A stretch of DNA of 64,000 nt from Fulvivirga sediminis (lineage in GTDB: Bacteria > Bacteroidota > Bacteroidia > Cytophagales > Cyclobacteriaceae): contig NZ_JAESIY010000004.1 of assembly GCF_016757215.1 (NCBI RefSeq), positions 248,001 through 312,000 on the forward strand, read 5' to 3'. Position 1 is the first letter of the stretch; every line of letters begins with the position of its first letter. This document shows, in pieces, positions 29,385 through 39,117 of this stretch. The translations under genes were made by a program, and so were the position numbers. The notes beneath the pieces are model-generated. The model saw only the letters and a list, made by a program, of their open reading frames with translations. It was not told where the DNA came from and made no database searches.

Positions 29385-32312
29385 TTGGACACGAAGATAG
29401 ATTTTACTGCATTAAAAGCTAAATTTGAGGGTGAATTTTATACTGATGATACCATGCGGACATTATACGCAACGGATGCATCAGCTTACCGAGAATTTCC
29501 ACTGGCAGTAGCCATCCCCAAGCACAAAGAAGATATTAAAGCGCTAATCACTTTCGCGCATAAAAAACAAATACCACTTATTCCACGTACGGCTGGTACA
29601 TCTCTGGCTGGCCAGGTTGTAGGAGCCGGTATAGTAGTGGACGTTTCAAAAAACTTTACCAGGATACTTGAGGTAAACGAAGCAGAAGGATGGGTAAGAG
29701 TAGAGCCGGGTGTAATCAGAGATGAACTGAATATGCACCTGAAGCCTTATGGACTGTATTTTGGACCTGAAACCTCCACGGCCAACAGAGCCATGATTGG
29801 TGGAATGATAGGTAATAACTCTTGTGGCTCCAACTCTATTGTATATGGTAGCACCAGAGAGCATCTTATTTCGGTAAAGAGCTTTCTATCTGATGGCTCT
29901 GAGGTAGAGTTCGGCTCTCTTAGTAAAGAGGACTTTGAGTTGAAGACGGCGCAGATAGATCTTGAAGGACAACTATATAAACATATAAAAACCACGCTTT
30001 CAAACCCTGACATCAGAAACCAGATAGAAGACAACTTCCCTAAAAAATCAATCCAAAGAAGAAATACGGGGTATGCTATAGACTTACTCAAAGATCTGTC
30101 TCCATTTGTCAATAATGGTGAAGACTTTAACTTCTGTAAGCTTATCGCCGGATCAGAGGGCACACTGACCTTTATTACAGAGGCCAAATTAGCACTTCAA
30201 CCATTACCAAAACCGCATCAAGGGCTTCTTTGCATTCATTTTGAATCTGTATACGAGGCCTTAAAGGCAAACCTTACCGCTCTAAAATATCAACCCACAG
30301 CCTGTGAGCTAATGGATAACTATATATTAGAGTGTACCAAAGAAAATGCAAACCAACGGCAAAATCGATTTTTTGTTGAAGGAGATCCTCAAGCTATTCT
30401 TGTAGTTGAACTAAGAGAGGACAGCGAAGAAGAAATGCAACAAAAGGTTTTGGCTCTTACTGAGGAGCTGAAAGCCGAAGGCTTAGGGTATCACTTCCCT
30501 TTAGTAACAGGGGCTGACACTAAAAGAGTATGGACACTAAGAAAGGCTGGCTTAGGCCTCTTAAGCAACTTACCTGGTGACGCCAAGCCCGCTCCTGTAA
30601 TAGAAGATACGGCGGTAGATGTAAATGATTTACCTGAATATATCAATGACTTTAATGAAGTGCTTACCAAGCACAATCTTTTTTGTGTGCATTATGCTCA
30701 TGCAGGATCGGGTGAGCTACACCTAAGGCCTATTTTAAACCTAAAAACAGCTGAAGGACACGAGCTATTCAGAACTATACTGGATGAAATAGCCAAATTG
30801 GTAAAAAAATATAAGGGCTCTTTAAGTGGTGAGCATGGGGATGGAAGACTGAGAGGAGAGTTCATACCCTATATGATTGGAGAGGCCAATTATCAATTAC
30901 TCAAAGACCTCAAAGCGGTATGGGATCCTAATCATGTTTTTAATCCTGGAAAAATAGTAGACACCCCGGCCATGAATACTATGCTAAGGTATGAGGCTGG
31001 CCAGGAAACAAGGTCATTTGATACCACTTTGAATTTTGATCAATTTAAAGGATACCTTCGTGCGGCTGAACAATGCAATGGTTCTGGAGATTGCAGAAAG
31101 ACACACCTTTCAGGAGGAACCATGTGCCCATCGTATATGGCTACTAAAAATGAAAAAGACACCACCAGAGCCCGGGCTAATATATTAAGAGAAGTGCTTA
31201 CCCACTCAAAGAAAGATAATCCTTTTGATAGTGCTGAAATAAAAGATGTAATGGATCTATGCCTTTCATGCAAAGGCTGTAAGTCAGAGTGTCCTTCTAA
31301 TGTTGATGTGGGGAAGCTGAAAACTGAATTTCTGCACCAGTATTACAAATCAAATGGAGTGCCTTTTCGCACTAAGCTGATATCAAGCTTTTCTGCATTA
31401 AATAAATTAGCCTCTTTTGCTCCATGGCTCTATAATTTCACCTTTACCAATAGCATTACTTCACCCATTGCTAAATCGCTTACAGGCTTTGCAAAGGAAA
31501 GAAGCATGCCTCTTTTGCATAAAAAATATACATTAAAAAAATGGCTAGAGAAAAAGTTTACTCCATCAGCCAACCTAATCAATGGTCATGTATATTTATT
31601 TATAGATGAGTTCACTAATTACAATGACGTAGATCTGGGAATAAAAACCATACAACTCCTGGATAAACTCGGCTATAAAATCAAAACTATTGAACATGAA
31701 GAAAGTGGAAGAACCTACTTATCTAAGGGCTTATTAGATGAAGCTAAAAAAGTAGCTCAAAAGAATTTCGATATATTCAAAGACATCATCACCGCAGATG
31801 CTCCTCTTATAGGCATAGAGCCCTCCGCCATTTTATCCTTTAGAGATGAGTACCCTGATCTGGTGAACCCTGCTGAACGTAAAAAAGCACAAGATCTAGC
31901 CAAAAATGTCTTAATCATTGATGAATTTCTTGATCAGCAAATGGCTTTAGGTAAAATAAAATCAGAATTATTCACTGATAAGCCTGCCCTAATAAAGCTT
32001 CATGGACATTGTCATCAAAAGGCTTTATCATCTCTAGTACCTACTAAGAAGGCATTATCCCTACCTAAAAATTACCAGGTTCAACTAATCCCTTCTGGCT
32101 GCTGCGGCATGGCTGGCAGTTTTGGGTATGAAAAAGAACATTTTGATATTTCCATGAAAATTGGTGAGCTAGTACTTTTTCCTACTGTAAGAAAGCAACC
32201 TAAGGAGGTAATTATTGCAGCCAATGGCACTAGCTGTAGGCATCAAATTAAAGACGGGACTGCAAGAAAAGCAATGCATACAGTTGAAATTCTTTATGAT
32301 GCACTGATATAG
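29385..32312 (+). CDS. FAD-linked oxidoreductase fused to a Fe-S CCG-domain protein (GlcD-GlcF type)
   Basis: A 975-residue fusion starting with TTG at 29385 after AAGGAAG. Residues about 1-480 are an FAD-binding PCMH domain (PRTAGTSLAGQ, GGMIGNNSCGSNS) with the FAD-oxidase C domain (SLSGEHGDGRLRGEF). Residues about 540-650 hold two 4Fe-4S motifs, the first cysteines in CNGSGDCRKT and the second in CLSCKGCKSECPSN. The C-terminal part has the CCG signature SGCCGMAGSFGYE. The enzyme would oxidise a 2-hydroxyacid such as D-lactate or glycolate and pass electrons to the quinone pool. It stands alone; substrate unproven. Confidence 0.92.
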   Translation: MDTKIDFTALKAKFEGEFYTDDTMRTLYATDASAYREFPLAVAIPKHKEDIKALITFAHKKQIPLIPRTAGTSLAGQVVGAGIVVDVSKNFTRILEVNEAEGWVRVEPGVIRDELNMHLKPYGLYFGPETSTANRAMIGGMIGNNSCGSNSIVYGSTREHLISVKSFLSDGSEVEFGSLSKEDFELKTAQIDLEGQLYKHIKTTLSNPDIRNQIEDNFPKKSIQRRNTGYAIDLLKDLSPFVNNGEDFNFCKLIAGSEGTLTFITEAKLALQPLPKPHQGLLCIHFESVYEALKANLTALKYQPTACELMDNYILECTKENANQRQNRFFVEGDPQAILVVELREDSEEEMQQKVLALTEELKAEGLGYHFPLVTGADTKRVWTLRKAGLGLLSNLPGDAKPAPVIEDTAVDVNDLPEYINDFNEVLTKHNLFCVHYAHAGSGELHLRPILNLKTAEGHELFRTILDEIAKLVKKYKGSLSGEHGDGRLRGEFIPYMIGEANYQLLKDLKAVWDPNHVFNPGKIVDTPAMNTMLRYEAGQETRSFDTTLNFDQFKGYLRAAEQCNGSGDCRKTHLSGGTMCPSYMATKNEKDTTRARANILREVLTHSKKDNPFDSAEIKDVMDLCLSCKGCKSECPSNVDVGKLKTEFLHQYYKSNGVPFRTKLISSFSALNKLASFAPWLYNFTFTNSITSPIAKSLTGFAKERSMPLLHKKYTLKKWLEKKFTPSANLINGHVYLFIDEFTNYNDVDLGIKTIQLLDKLGYKIKTIEHEESGRTYLSKGLLDEAKKVAQKNFDIFKDIITADAPLIGIEPSAILSFRDEYPDLVNPAERKKAQDLAKNVLIIDEFLDQQMALGKIKSELFTDKPALIKLHGHCHQKALSSLVPTKKALSLPKNYQVQLIPSGCCGMAGSFGYEKEHFDISMKIGELVLFPTVRKQPKEVIIAANGTSCRHQIKDGTARKAMHTVEILYDALI

Positions 32313-32349
32313 AAATATATTTTTTTCTATATTAAAGAAATTTGTCTCG

Positions 32350-34458
32350 ATGAAAATAAGAATACTATTCTTAATATTATCATTTTTTTGCTTTACGGTT
32401 GCTAAATCACAGGACAGTACTGTTATACCTGATTTCATATTAAAATCTGAAGGTAATAACGAACTTCAAGTTCATCATTATTTTGACAGCATCCAAACTA
32501 CCCAGGATTCTGCCTTGCTTACAGAGATTTATAACGGACTGGAAAAGCATAGCAACAAAAATAATTGGCCTTTACTACAAGCTGCATTGTATAAAAGCAA
32601 AGGGGACTTATATTTTGCTAATCACAAATTTGCAAATGCAATTCATATCTACCAAAAAGGACTGGAGATATGCCAAAAGAATAAATTAGAGCTAACTCAA
32701 GGGCTTATTATTTTTAGCATTGCTCAGGTATATGAAGCTATTGATAAAAAACCCGAGGCACTTCAATCTCAAATGAAAGCCTATTCTTTGTTAATTAAAC
32801 ATGATTCGGAATATGCTTATAACAGCCTTTCTCATATGGCCAATATTCATTATAATTCAGAAAATTATGATGAGGCCATTGAAATAGGCAGACAAGCCCT
32901 AAATCTGATAGAATCATTACCTCCACACCAAACAGACTATTCCAAATACATCAGTGTACTAAACACTATCGGCATAGCCTATCGAGAGAAAAACATTCCT
33001 GACAGCGCTATTTTCTACTTAAACCATGCTGCAGTCTTAGCCAAAGAAAAAGGCTATGAATTCTGGGAAGGATTAGCACTAGGCAACCTTGGCCTAATGT
33101 ACCTGAAAATGGAAAAAATAAATATAGCCAGAGAGCTGATTTTAAAGGATTACAGAATAAGTCTTAATCATGATCAAAATAGAAGCGCCATAAAATCGGC
33201 CATTGAAATTGGCAAGATGTACCAAACAGAAAGGAATTTCAATGACGCCAAACATTACTATGATACGGCGAAATACCTTATTGACAATGAGATTATTCAA
33301 AACAAACTCCCGCTATATGTAAGACATGCCAAAGCCTTAGCCTCTTGGTATGAAGCGCAAAATGACTTTGTTAATGCCTTCAAGCTACAAAAGCATTACA
33401 TCGCTCTGTATGACAGCCTAAACACTCAGGCCATACAACTAAAGCTAGCGGAAATCAAAGCTACTAACGATTTTGACACCCAGGTAAATGCTATAAAGCT
33501 ACTCACCAAGAATGGTGAATTGCAGAAACAAAAAATAGAAAAACAGAAACTGATAATTATTGCATCCATCTCCTCCCTGCTTTTTATAATTACCACCGCT
33601 CTGCTTATCTACCGACAGCTGATACTCAAGAAAAGAGATCATCTTATTTTAGAAAAACATAGAGACAAAATAGAAGCCCAAAACACCGAACTAGAAGCCC
33701 AAAGTGAACAACTAAGTCATCAAAATAAGCTCATTCAGCATATTAATACCAACTTAGAGCAAGAAGTTCAAAAGCGTACTATAAAGCTTAAAAAACTGAA
33801 TGAGGAATTAGACACCTTCATATATAGGTCATCGCACGATATAAGACAGCCGATTGCCACCATATTAGGCCTAGAAAATATCGCACGTACGTATGTGAAT
33901 GATAGCAGGGTACTAGAGGTGCTTTCAAAAATAAAAGCTACCGCTGCGAGCATGGATAACATGTTATGGAAGCTGCAAATGAGCTATTTACTCAACCATG
34001 ATCATAACCAGCTGGCCGAAATACAAATAACATCCTTCTTACAGGGAATAATTAGTATATACCATGATTATATCTCCCATAAAAAAATAACCTTAACCAC
34101 TCAAATAGCGTCATTTACTATAACCAATAACCCTGAGCTCCTTAAAATAGTACTGAGAAACGTCGTTGAAAATGCGTTGCATTTCTGTGATGAAACCTCT
34201 CCTGAAGTAGAAATTACAGGATATGAAAAAGAGGGGGAATATATACTAAGTATCTCAGACAATGGAGAAGGAATTAACCCCAATCAGGTAGAAGATATTT
34301 ACAAAGCCTTTTATAAAGCCAACACCAAATCACAGGGAAATGGCTTAGGTTTGTACCTCACAGCCAAAGCTGCTGACATTCTAAATATTAAGATTGACGT
34401 TAACACTAGCTTTGATAAAGGCACTACATTTACTTTATCAATTCCTGTAAAAGTTTAA
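32350..34458 (+). CDS. TPR-containing sensor histidine kinase
   Basis: A 702-residue kinase. A signal peptide (about 1-22) leads to a periplasmic TPR array (about 60-370), a single membrane helix (about 397-420), a coiled coil (about 430-490) and the kinase core. The H-box is SSHDIRQPIATILGL with His496; the ATPase has NVVENALHF, DNGEGI and GNGLGLYL. It has no receiver domain and no adjacent response regulator; the orphan receiver 6 kb upstream could be a partner but nothing shows it. asnB begins 6 bases after the stop, which suggests co-transcription. Confidence 0.92.
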   Translation: MKIRILFLILSFFCFTVAKSQDSTVIPDFILKSEGNNELQVHHYFDSIQTTQDSALLTEIYNGLEKHSNKNNWPLLQAALYKSKGDLYFANHKFANAIHIYQKGLEICQKNKLELTQGLIIFSIAQVYEAIDKKPEALQSQMKAYSLLIKHDSEYAYNSLSHMANIHYNSENYDEAIEIGRQALNLIESLPPHQTDYSKYISVLNTIGIAYREKNIPDSAIFYLNHAAVLAKEKGYEFWEGLALGNLGLMYLKMEKINIARELILKDYRISLNHDQNRSAIKSAIEIGKMYQTERNFNDAKHYYDTAKYLIDNEIIQNKLPLYVRHAKALASWYEAQNDFVNAFKLQKHYIALYDSLNTQAIQLKLAEIKATNDFDTQVNAIKLLTKNGELQKQKIEKQKLIIIASISSLLFIITTALLIYRQLILKKRDHLILEKHRDKIEAQNTELEAQSEQLSHQNKLIQHINTNLEQEVQKRTIKLKKLNEELDTFIYRSSHDIRQPIATILGLENIARTYVNDSRVLEVLSKIKATAASMDNMLWKLQMSYLLNHDHNQLAEIQITSFLQGIISIYHDYISHKKITLTTQIASFTITNNPELLKIVLRNVVENALHFCDETSPEVEITGYEKEGEYILSISDNGEGINPNQVEDIYKAFYKANTKSQGNGLGLYLTAKAADILNIKIDVNTSFDKGTTFTLSIPVKV

Positions 34459-34464
34459 GATCTC

Positions 34465-36363
34465 ATGTGTGGTATTACTGGTATTTACGCGTTTAACATG
34501 GTCGGGCGAGTGAGCATGATTAATGTGGCTAAGGCCACTTCTGCTTTAGAAAAAAGAGGTCCTGATGTACAAAACACTTACAACGATCATTCCGTAGCCT
34601 TAGGCCACAGAAGATTATCTATTATAGATCCTACTCCCGAAGGGCATCAACCCATGTTTGACCAGTCTGGCAGATATGTAATTGCTTTTAATGGTGAAAT
34701 ATTCAATTTCAAAAGCATCAAACAAGAACTGCAAGCGCAGGGACACACTTTTCGCTCCCAGACAGACACAGAGGTACTGCTTCAGCTTTTCATTAAAGAA
34801 GGTAAAGACTGCCTGCAAAAGCTCAATGGTTTCTTTTCTTTCGCCATTTGGGACACACAAGATAAATCTTTATTTATAGCCAGAGATCGCATAGGCATCA
34901 AGCCACTCTATTATATGATGGATGATGACAGGTTGCTCTTCGGGTCAGAATTGAAAGCTATAGAAGCTTATGGCATAGACAAAGAGCTGGATTACACAGC
35001 GCTCAACACCTACTTGCAGCTTAACTATATACCTGCTCCAAGAACCATTTTCAAAAATGTTAAAAAGCTAATGCCGGGTCATTATATAGAGCTTACTGCG
35101 GAGCGTTTTGAGGTAAAGCCATACTACACCATACCTTCGCCGTCTAACGATAACGAGGCGACAAGCTATGAAGACCAAAAAAACGAACTGAGTCAACTTT
35201 TGGAAGCATCTGTACAAAAAAGACTAATGGCAGATGTACCTTTAGGCTCTTTTCTCAGTGGTGGAATAGACTCCTCTGTAGTGTCTACTCTAGCAGCCAG
35301 GCACAAGCCAGATTTGCATACTTTCTCGATAGGCTACCAAGATGAAAAATTCTTCGATGAATCAGAATACGCCCAGCTAGTAGCTAAGAAAATAGGTACA
35401 AACCACACCGTATTCTCTCTTACAAACCAGCAAATGTATGCCCATCTGCATGACATTCTAGACTATATGGATGAGCCCTTCGCAGACAGCTCAGCCATAG
35501 CGGTTTATGTGCTCTCTCAGGAAACCAGGAAACATGCCACTGTTGCCCTTTCCGGTGATGGGGCAGATGAGCTGTTTGCGGGATATAACAAACATGCCGC
35601 TTTTTTTAAAATAATTGAAGGCGGAAAAAAAGCTGAATGGGTTAAAAATCTTGGGCCAATATGGGGGCTCATGCCTAAATCAAGAAACAATAAAATTACT
35701 AACCTATTCAGACAACTGCACAGATTTAGTGAGGGAATGAAGCTAAATAGCCAGGAAAGATATTGGAGATGGGCTGGGTTTGCTTCAGAAAGCGAGGTGA
35801 GTAAATTATTAACTCCAGCAGTTAAAGGCAAAATAAATCAAGAAGAGTATTTAAGCTTTAAGAATGACATACTCCAGCATTTACCCGAGAAAGAATCGAT
35901 CAATGATATTTTATATACTGATGTAAAATTGGTGTTGCCAGATGATATGCTTACAAAAGTAGACCGCATGTCTATGGCTAATAGCCTTGAGGTAAGGGTT
36001 CCTTTTCTTGATCATGAAGTAGTAGAGTTTGCCTTTCGTATACCTCCTTCTTCTAAAATAAATACAGATATTCGCAAACGCATACTTCAGGATACGTTTA
36101 GAGATATTTTGCCCCAAGAGTTATATAACAGACCAAAAAAAGGATTTGAAGTTCCACTCTCCAAATGGCTACGAACAGACATGAAATCTATGATTACCGA
36201 AGATTTACTAAACGAAAAGTTCATTGCTGATCAAGGTATTTTTGACGTAAAGGCCATAAAATCATTAAAAAAACAGCTATTTTCCAGTAATCCCGGAGAT
36301 GCCCATGCCAGAATATGGTCTATTATTGTGTTTCAATGGTGGTGGAAAAAATACATGTCTTAA
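34465..36363 (+). CDS. asnB: Glutamine-hydrolysing asparagine synthase
   Basis: AsnB makes asparagine from aspartate, ATP and glutamine. The 632-residue length is typical. Cys2 (MCGITGIY) is the glutaminase nucleophile, with the substrate motifs RGPD and FNGEIFNF. The synthetase domain has the PP-loop FLSGGIDSS and the MSMANSLEVRVPFLDHEVVE segment. This long form is also common in exopolysaccharide loci as an amidotransferase (WbpS/AsnB-like), so a sugar-amidating role is possible. It is convergent with the OmpA-like gene, with 20 bases between and no clear terminator. Confidence 0.93.
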   Translation: MCGITGIYAFNMVGRVSMINVAKATSALEKRGPDVQNTYNDHSVALGHRRLSIIDPTPEGHQPMFDQSGRYVIAFNGEIFNFKSIKQELQAQGHTFRSQTDTEVLLQLFIKEGKDCLQKLNGFFSFAIWDTQDKSLFIARDRIGIKPLYYMMDDDRLLFGSELKAIEAYGIDKELDYTALNTYLQLNYIPAPRTIFKNVKKLMPGHYIELTAERFEVKPYYTIPSPSNDNEATSYEDQKNELSQLLEASVQKRLMADVPLGSFLSGGIDSSVVSTLAARHKPDLHTFSIGYQDEKFFDESEYAQLVAKKIGTNHTVFSLTNQQMYAHLHDILDYMDEPFADSSAIAVYVLSQETRKHATVALSGDGADELFAGYNKHAAFFKIIEGGKKAEWVKNLGPIWGLMPKSRNNKITNLFRQLHRFSEGMKLNSQERYWRWAGFASESEVSKLLTPAVKGKINQEEYLSFKNDILQHLPEKESINDILYTDVKLVLPDDMLTKVDRMSMANSLEVRVPFLDHEVVEFAFRIPPSSKINTDIRKRILQDTFRDILPQELYNRPKKGFEVPLSKWLRTDMKSMITEDLLNEKFIADQGIFDVKAIKSLKKQLFSSNPGDAHARIWSIIVFQWWWKKYMS

Positions 36364-36383
36364 TGAGGCTCTAATAATTTTTC

Positions 36384-37658
36384 TTATTCAGCAAGGATCT
36401 CTACTTCTACCCGTACATTTTCTTTTGCTTGAGGACTATTTTTATCATAAAGCATGCGTCGGCCGCCCCATGCCTTTATCTCCACCCTTTCTTCATCAAT
36501 ACCTTCTTTTAAAAGGTACTCCTTTATTGTGAGTGCTCTTTGCTTAGATAATTCCTTGGCGGAGCCGATGGACTCTTTGTTTTGATCATTAAGACCAAAA
36601 AATTCTGAAGAATTCCCTTTAGAAATTATTTTACCTGGACTTCTTCCATTTGTATGGCCATGGATTTTGATTTTATACCCATCATTCTCTTTTAACATTT
36701 CCAGCAAGCTATTTATTTCATATCTGGACTCAGGTCGCATCAAAGCAGCATCTTTATAAAAATGAACATTAAACATAGTGACGATATCACCAATATGATA
36801 GCGCACCAACTCAAAATTCACCACGTAGGCATCAGATCGCAATTCTATATCTTCAGATAAGGTATCCTGTAAAGGGTTATAATAATTAATCTCCTTTTGC
36901 TTCTTCCTATATCCAAAAATATCGCACAGTAATGTTATTTCTCCACTTCCGTTTTCCGGATCTGACAATGATATATAATGACCTCCATCTTCCTTTCTTA
37001 GCAGTTTGGCCCTTTCCGTATCAATTATTTTAATTTCACCTTCCACATCAGCATGGTTCCTGCCATTATAAAGGTTAATCAACAGAGGATAGTGAGAAAG
37101 ACTGAGTGAGTCACGATCCTCTTCCCTGTCAGCAATATCAGCATCTGCCTTATTTTCATTCATCATGGCTGCCGAATCAGTCACTTGCTCTGAATTTTCA
37201 TCTTGTTTTTGCGATTCACTAGGATCTAATTGATCAATAAGACTTGTAGGCTGAGACTCCTTTGTTTCTTTACTTACTTCTTCCTTAGCTCTAGCTTGAT
37301 CATCCTTCCCTGGCCCTGTTTTACATACAAAAACCCAGGCATCATTAAAGGACGTAGTCTTTCTAGTCTCATACATTTTATCTAATGAAGCCTTAAAGTT
37401 TTCTGAATAGTGTATATATACAAATAGCAGATTCTTTTTGGCGTTATAGCCATATTGTCCATCAACACCTGATTTATTCACTTCATTAACAAAGTGTTGG
37501 GCAAGACCTTCCTTCTTAGGTGAGTAAGCTCCGATAACCACATAATACCCTTGAGACATTTCAAGCTCGCCTTTAGTCTGAGTAGACTGAGCATGCGCTA
37601 AAAAAGAAGAAGCAAGCATACAGAACACGGCTAACTTATTTGGTGAAAAAAATTTCAT
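36384..37658 (-). CDS. OmpA-family protein with N-terminal SPOR-like domain (paralogue 2)
   Basis: A secreted 424-residue protein. The signal peptide (about 1-23, ending AHA) is followed by a SPOR-like fold at about 35-115 (YYVVIGAYSPKKEGLAQHFVNEV), an acidic disordered linker (about 115-190), a beta-rich central part and a C-terminal OmpA/MotB peptidoglycan-binding domain (about 300-424: HFYKDAALMRPES, KIKIHGHTNG, LSKQRALTIKEYLLKEGID). It is the shorter twin of the next gene upstream, with the same domain order, and both lie on the minus strand 74 bases apart. Role: probably linking the outer membrane to peptidoglycan. Confidence 0.88.
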   Translation of the reverse strand: MKFFSPNKLAVFCMLASSFLAHAQSTQTKGELEMSQGYYVVIGAYSPKKEGLAQHFVNEVNKSGVDGQYGYNAKKNLLFVYIHYSENFKASLDKMYETRKTTSFNDAWVFVCKTGPGKDDQARAKEEVSKETKESQPTSLIDQLDPSESQKQDENSEQVTDSAAMMNENKADADIADREEDRDSLSLSHYPLLINLYNGRNHADVEGEIKIIDTERAKLLRKEDGGHYISLSDPENGSGEITLLCDIFGYRKKQKEINYYNPLQDTLSEDIELRSDAYVVNFELVRYHIGDIVTMFNVHFYKDAALMRPESRYEINSLLEMLKENDGYKIKIHGHTNGRSPGKIISKGNSSEFFGLNDQNKESIGSAKELSKQRALTIKEYLLKEGIDEERVEIKAWGGRRMLYDKNSPQAKENVRVEVEILAE

Positions 37659-37684
37659 TAGGGTAGAATAGATTTAATTCCGAT

Positions 37685-37730
37685 AATATTGGAAATATTA
37701 TTATCAAAGCAAAGTATTATTTCCAATATT
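37685..37730. repeat. Perfect 13-nt inverted repeat between the OmpA-like genes
   Basis: AATATTGGAAATA at 37685-37697 is matched exactly by its complement at 37718-37730, with a 20-nt spacer. There is no T-run, so it is not a classical terminator. It sits 3 bases beyond the stop of the upstream paralogue and 27 bases before the start of the downstream one, and could be an operator or an mRNA processing or stability element. Confidence 0.7.
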
Positions 37731-37732
37731 AA

Positions 37733-39025
<1,293 letters not shown>

Positions 39026-39117
39026 TTTTCAAATGGTACCTTATTAAAGATAACAGATAAAAAGTTTAATTTAAAATGAAATAGAACAATCTATTAATCA
39101 ATTTTTTACATAAAAGA

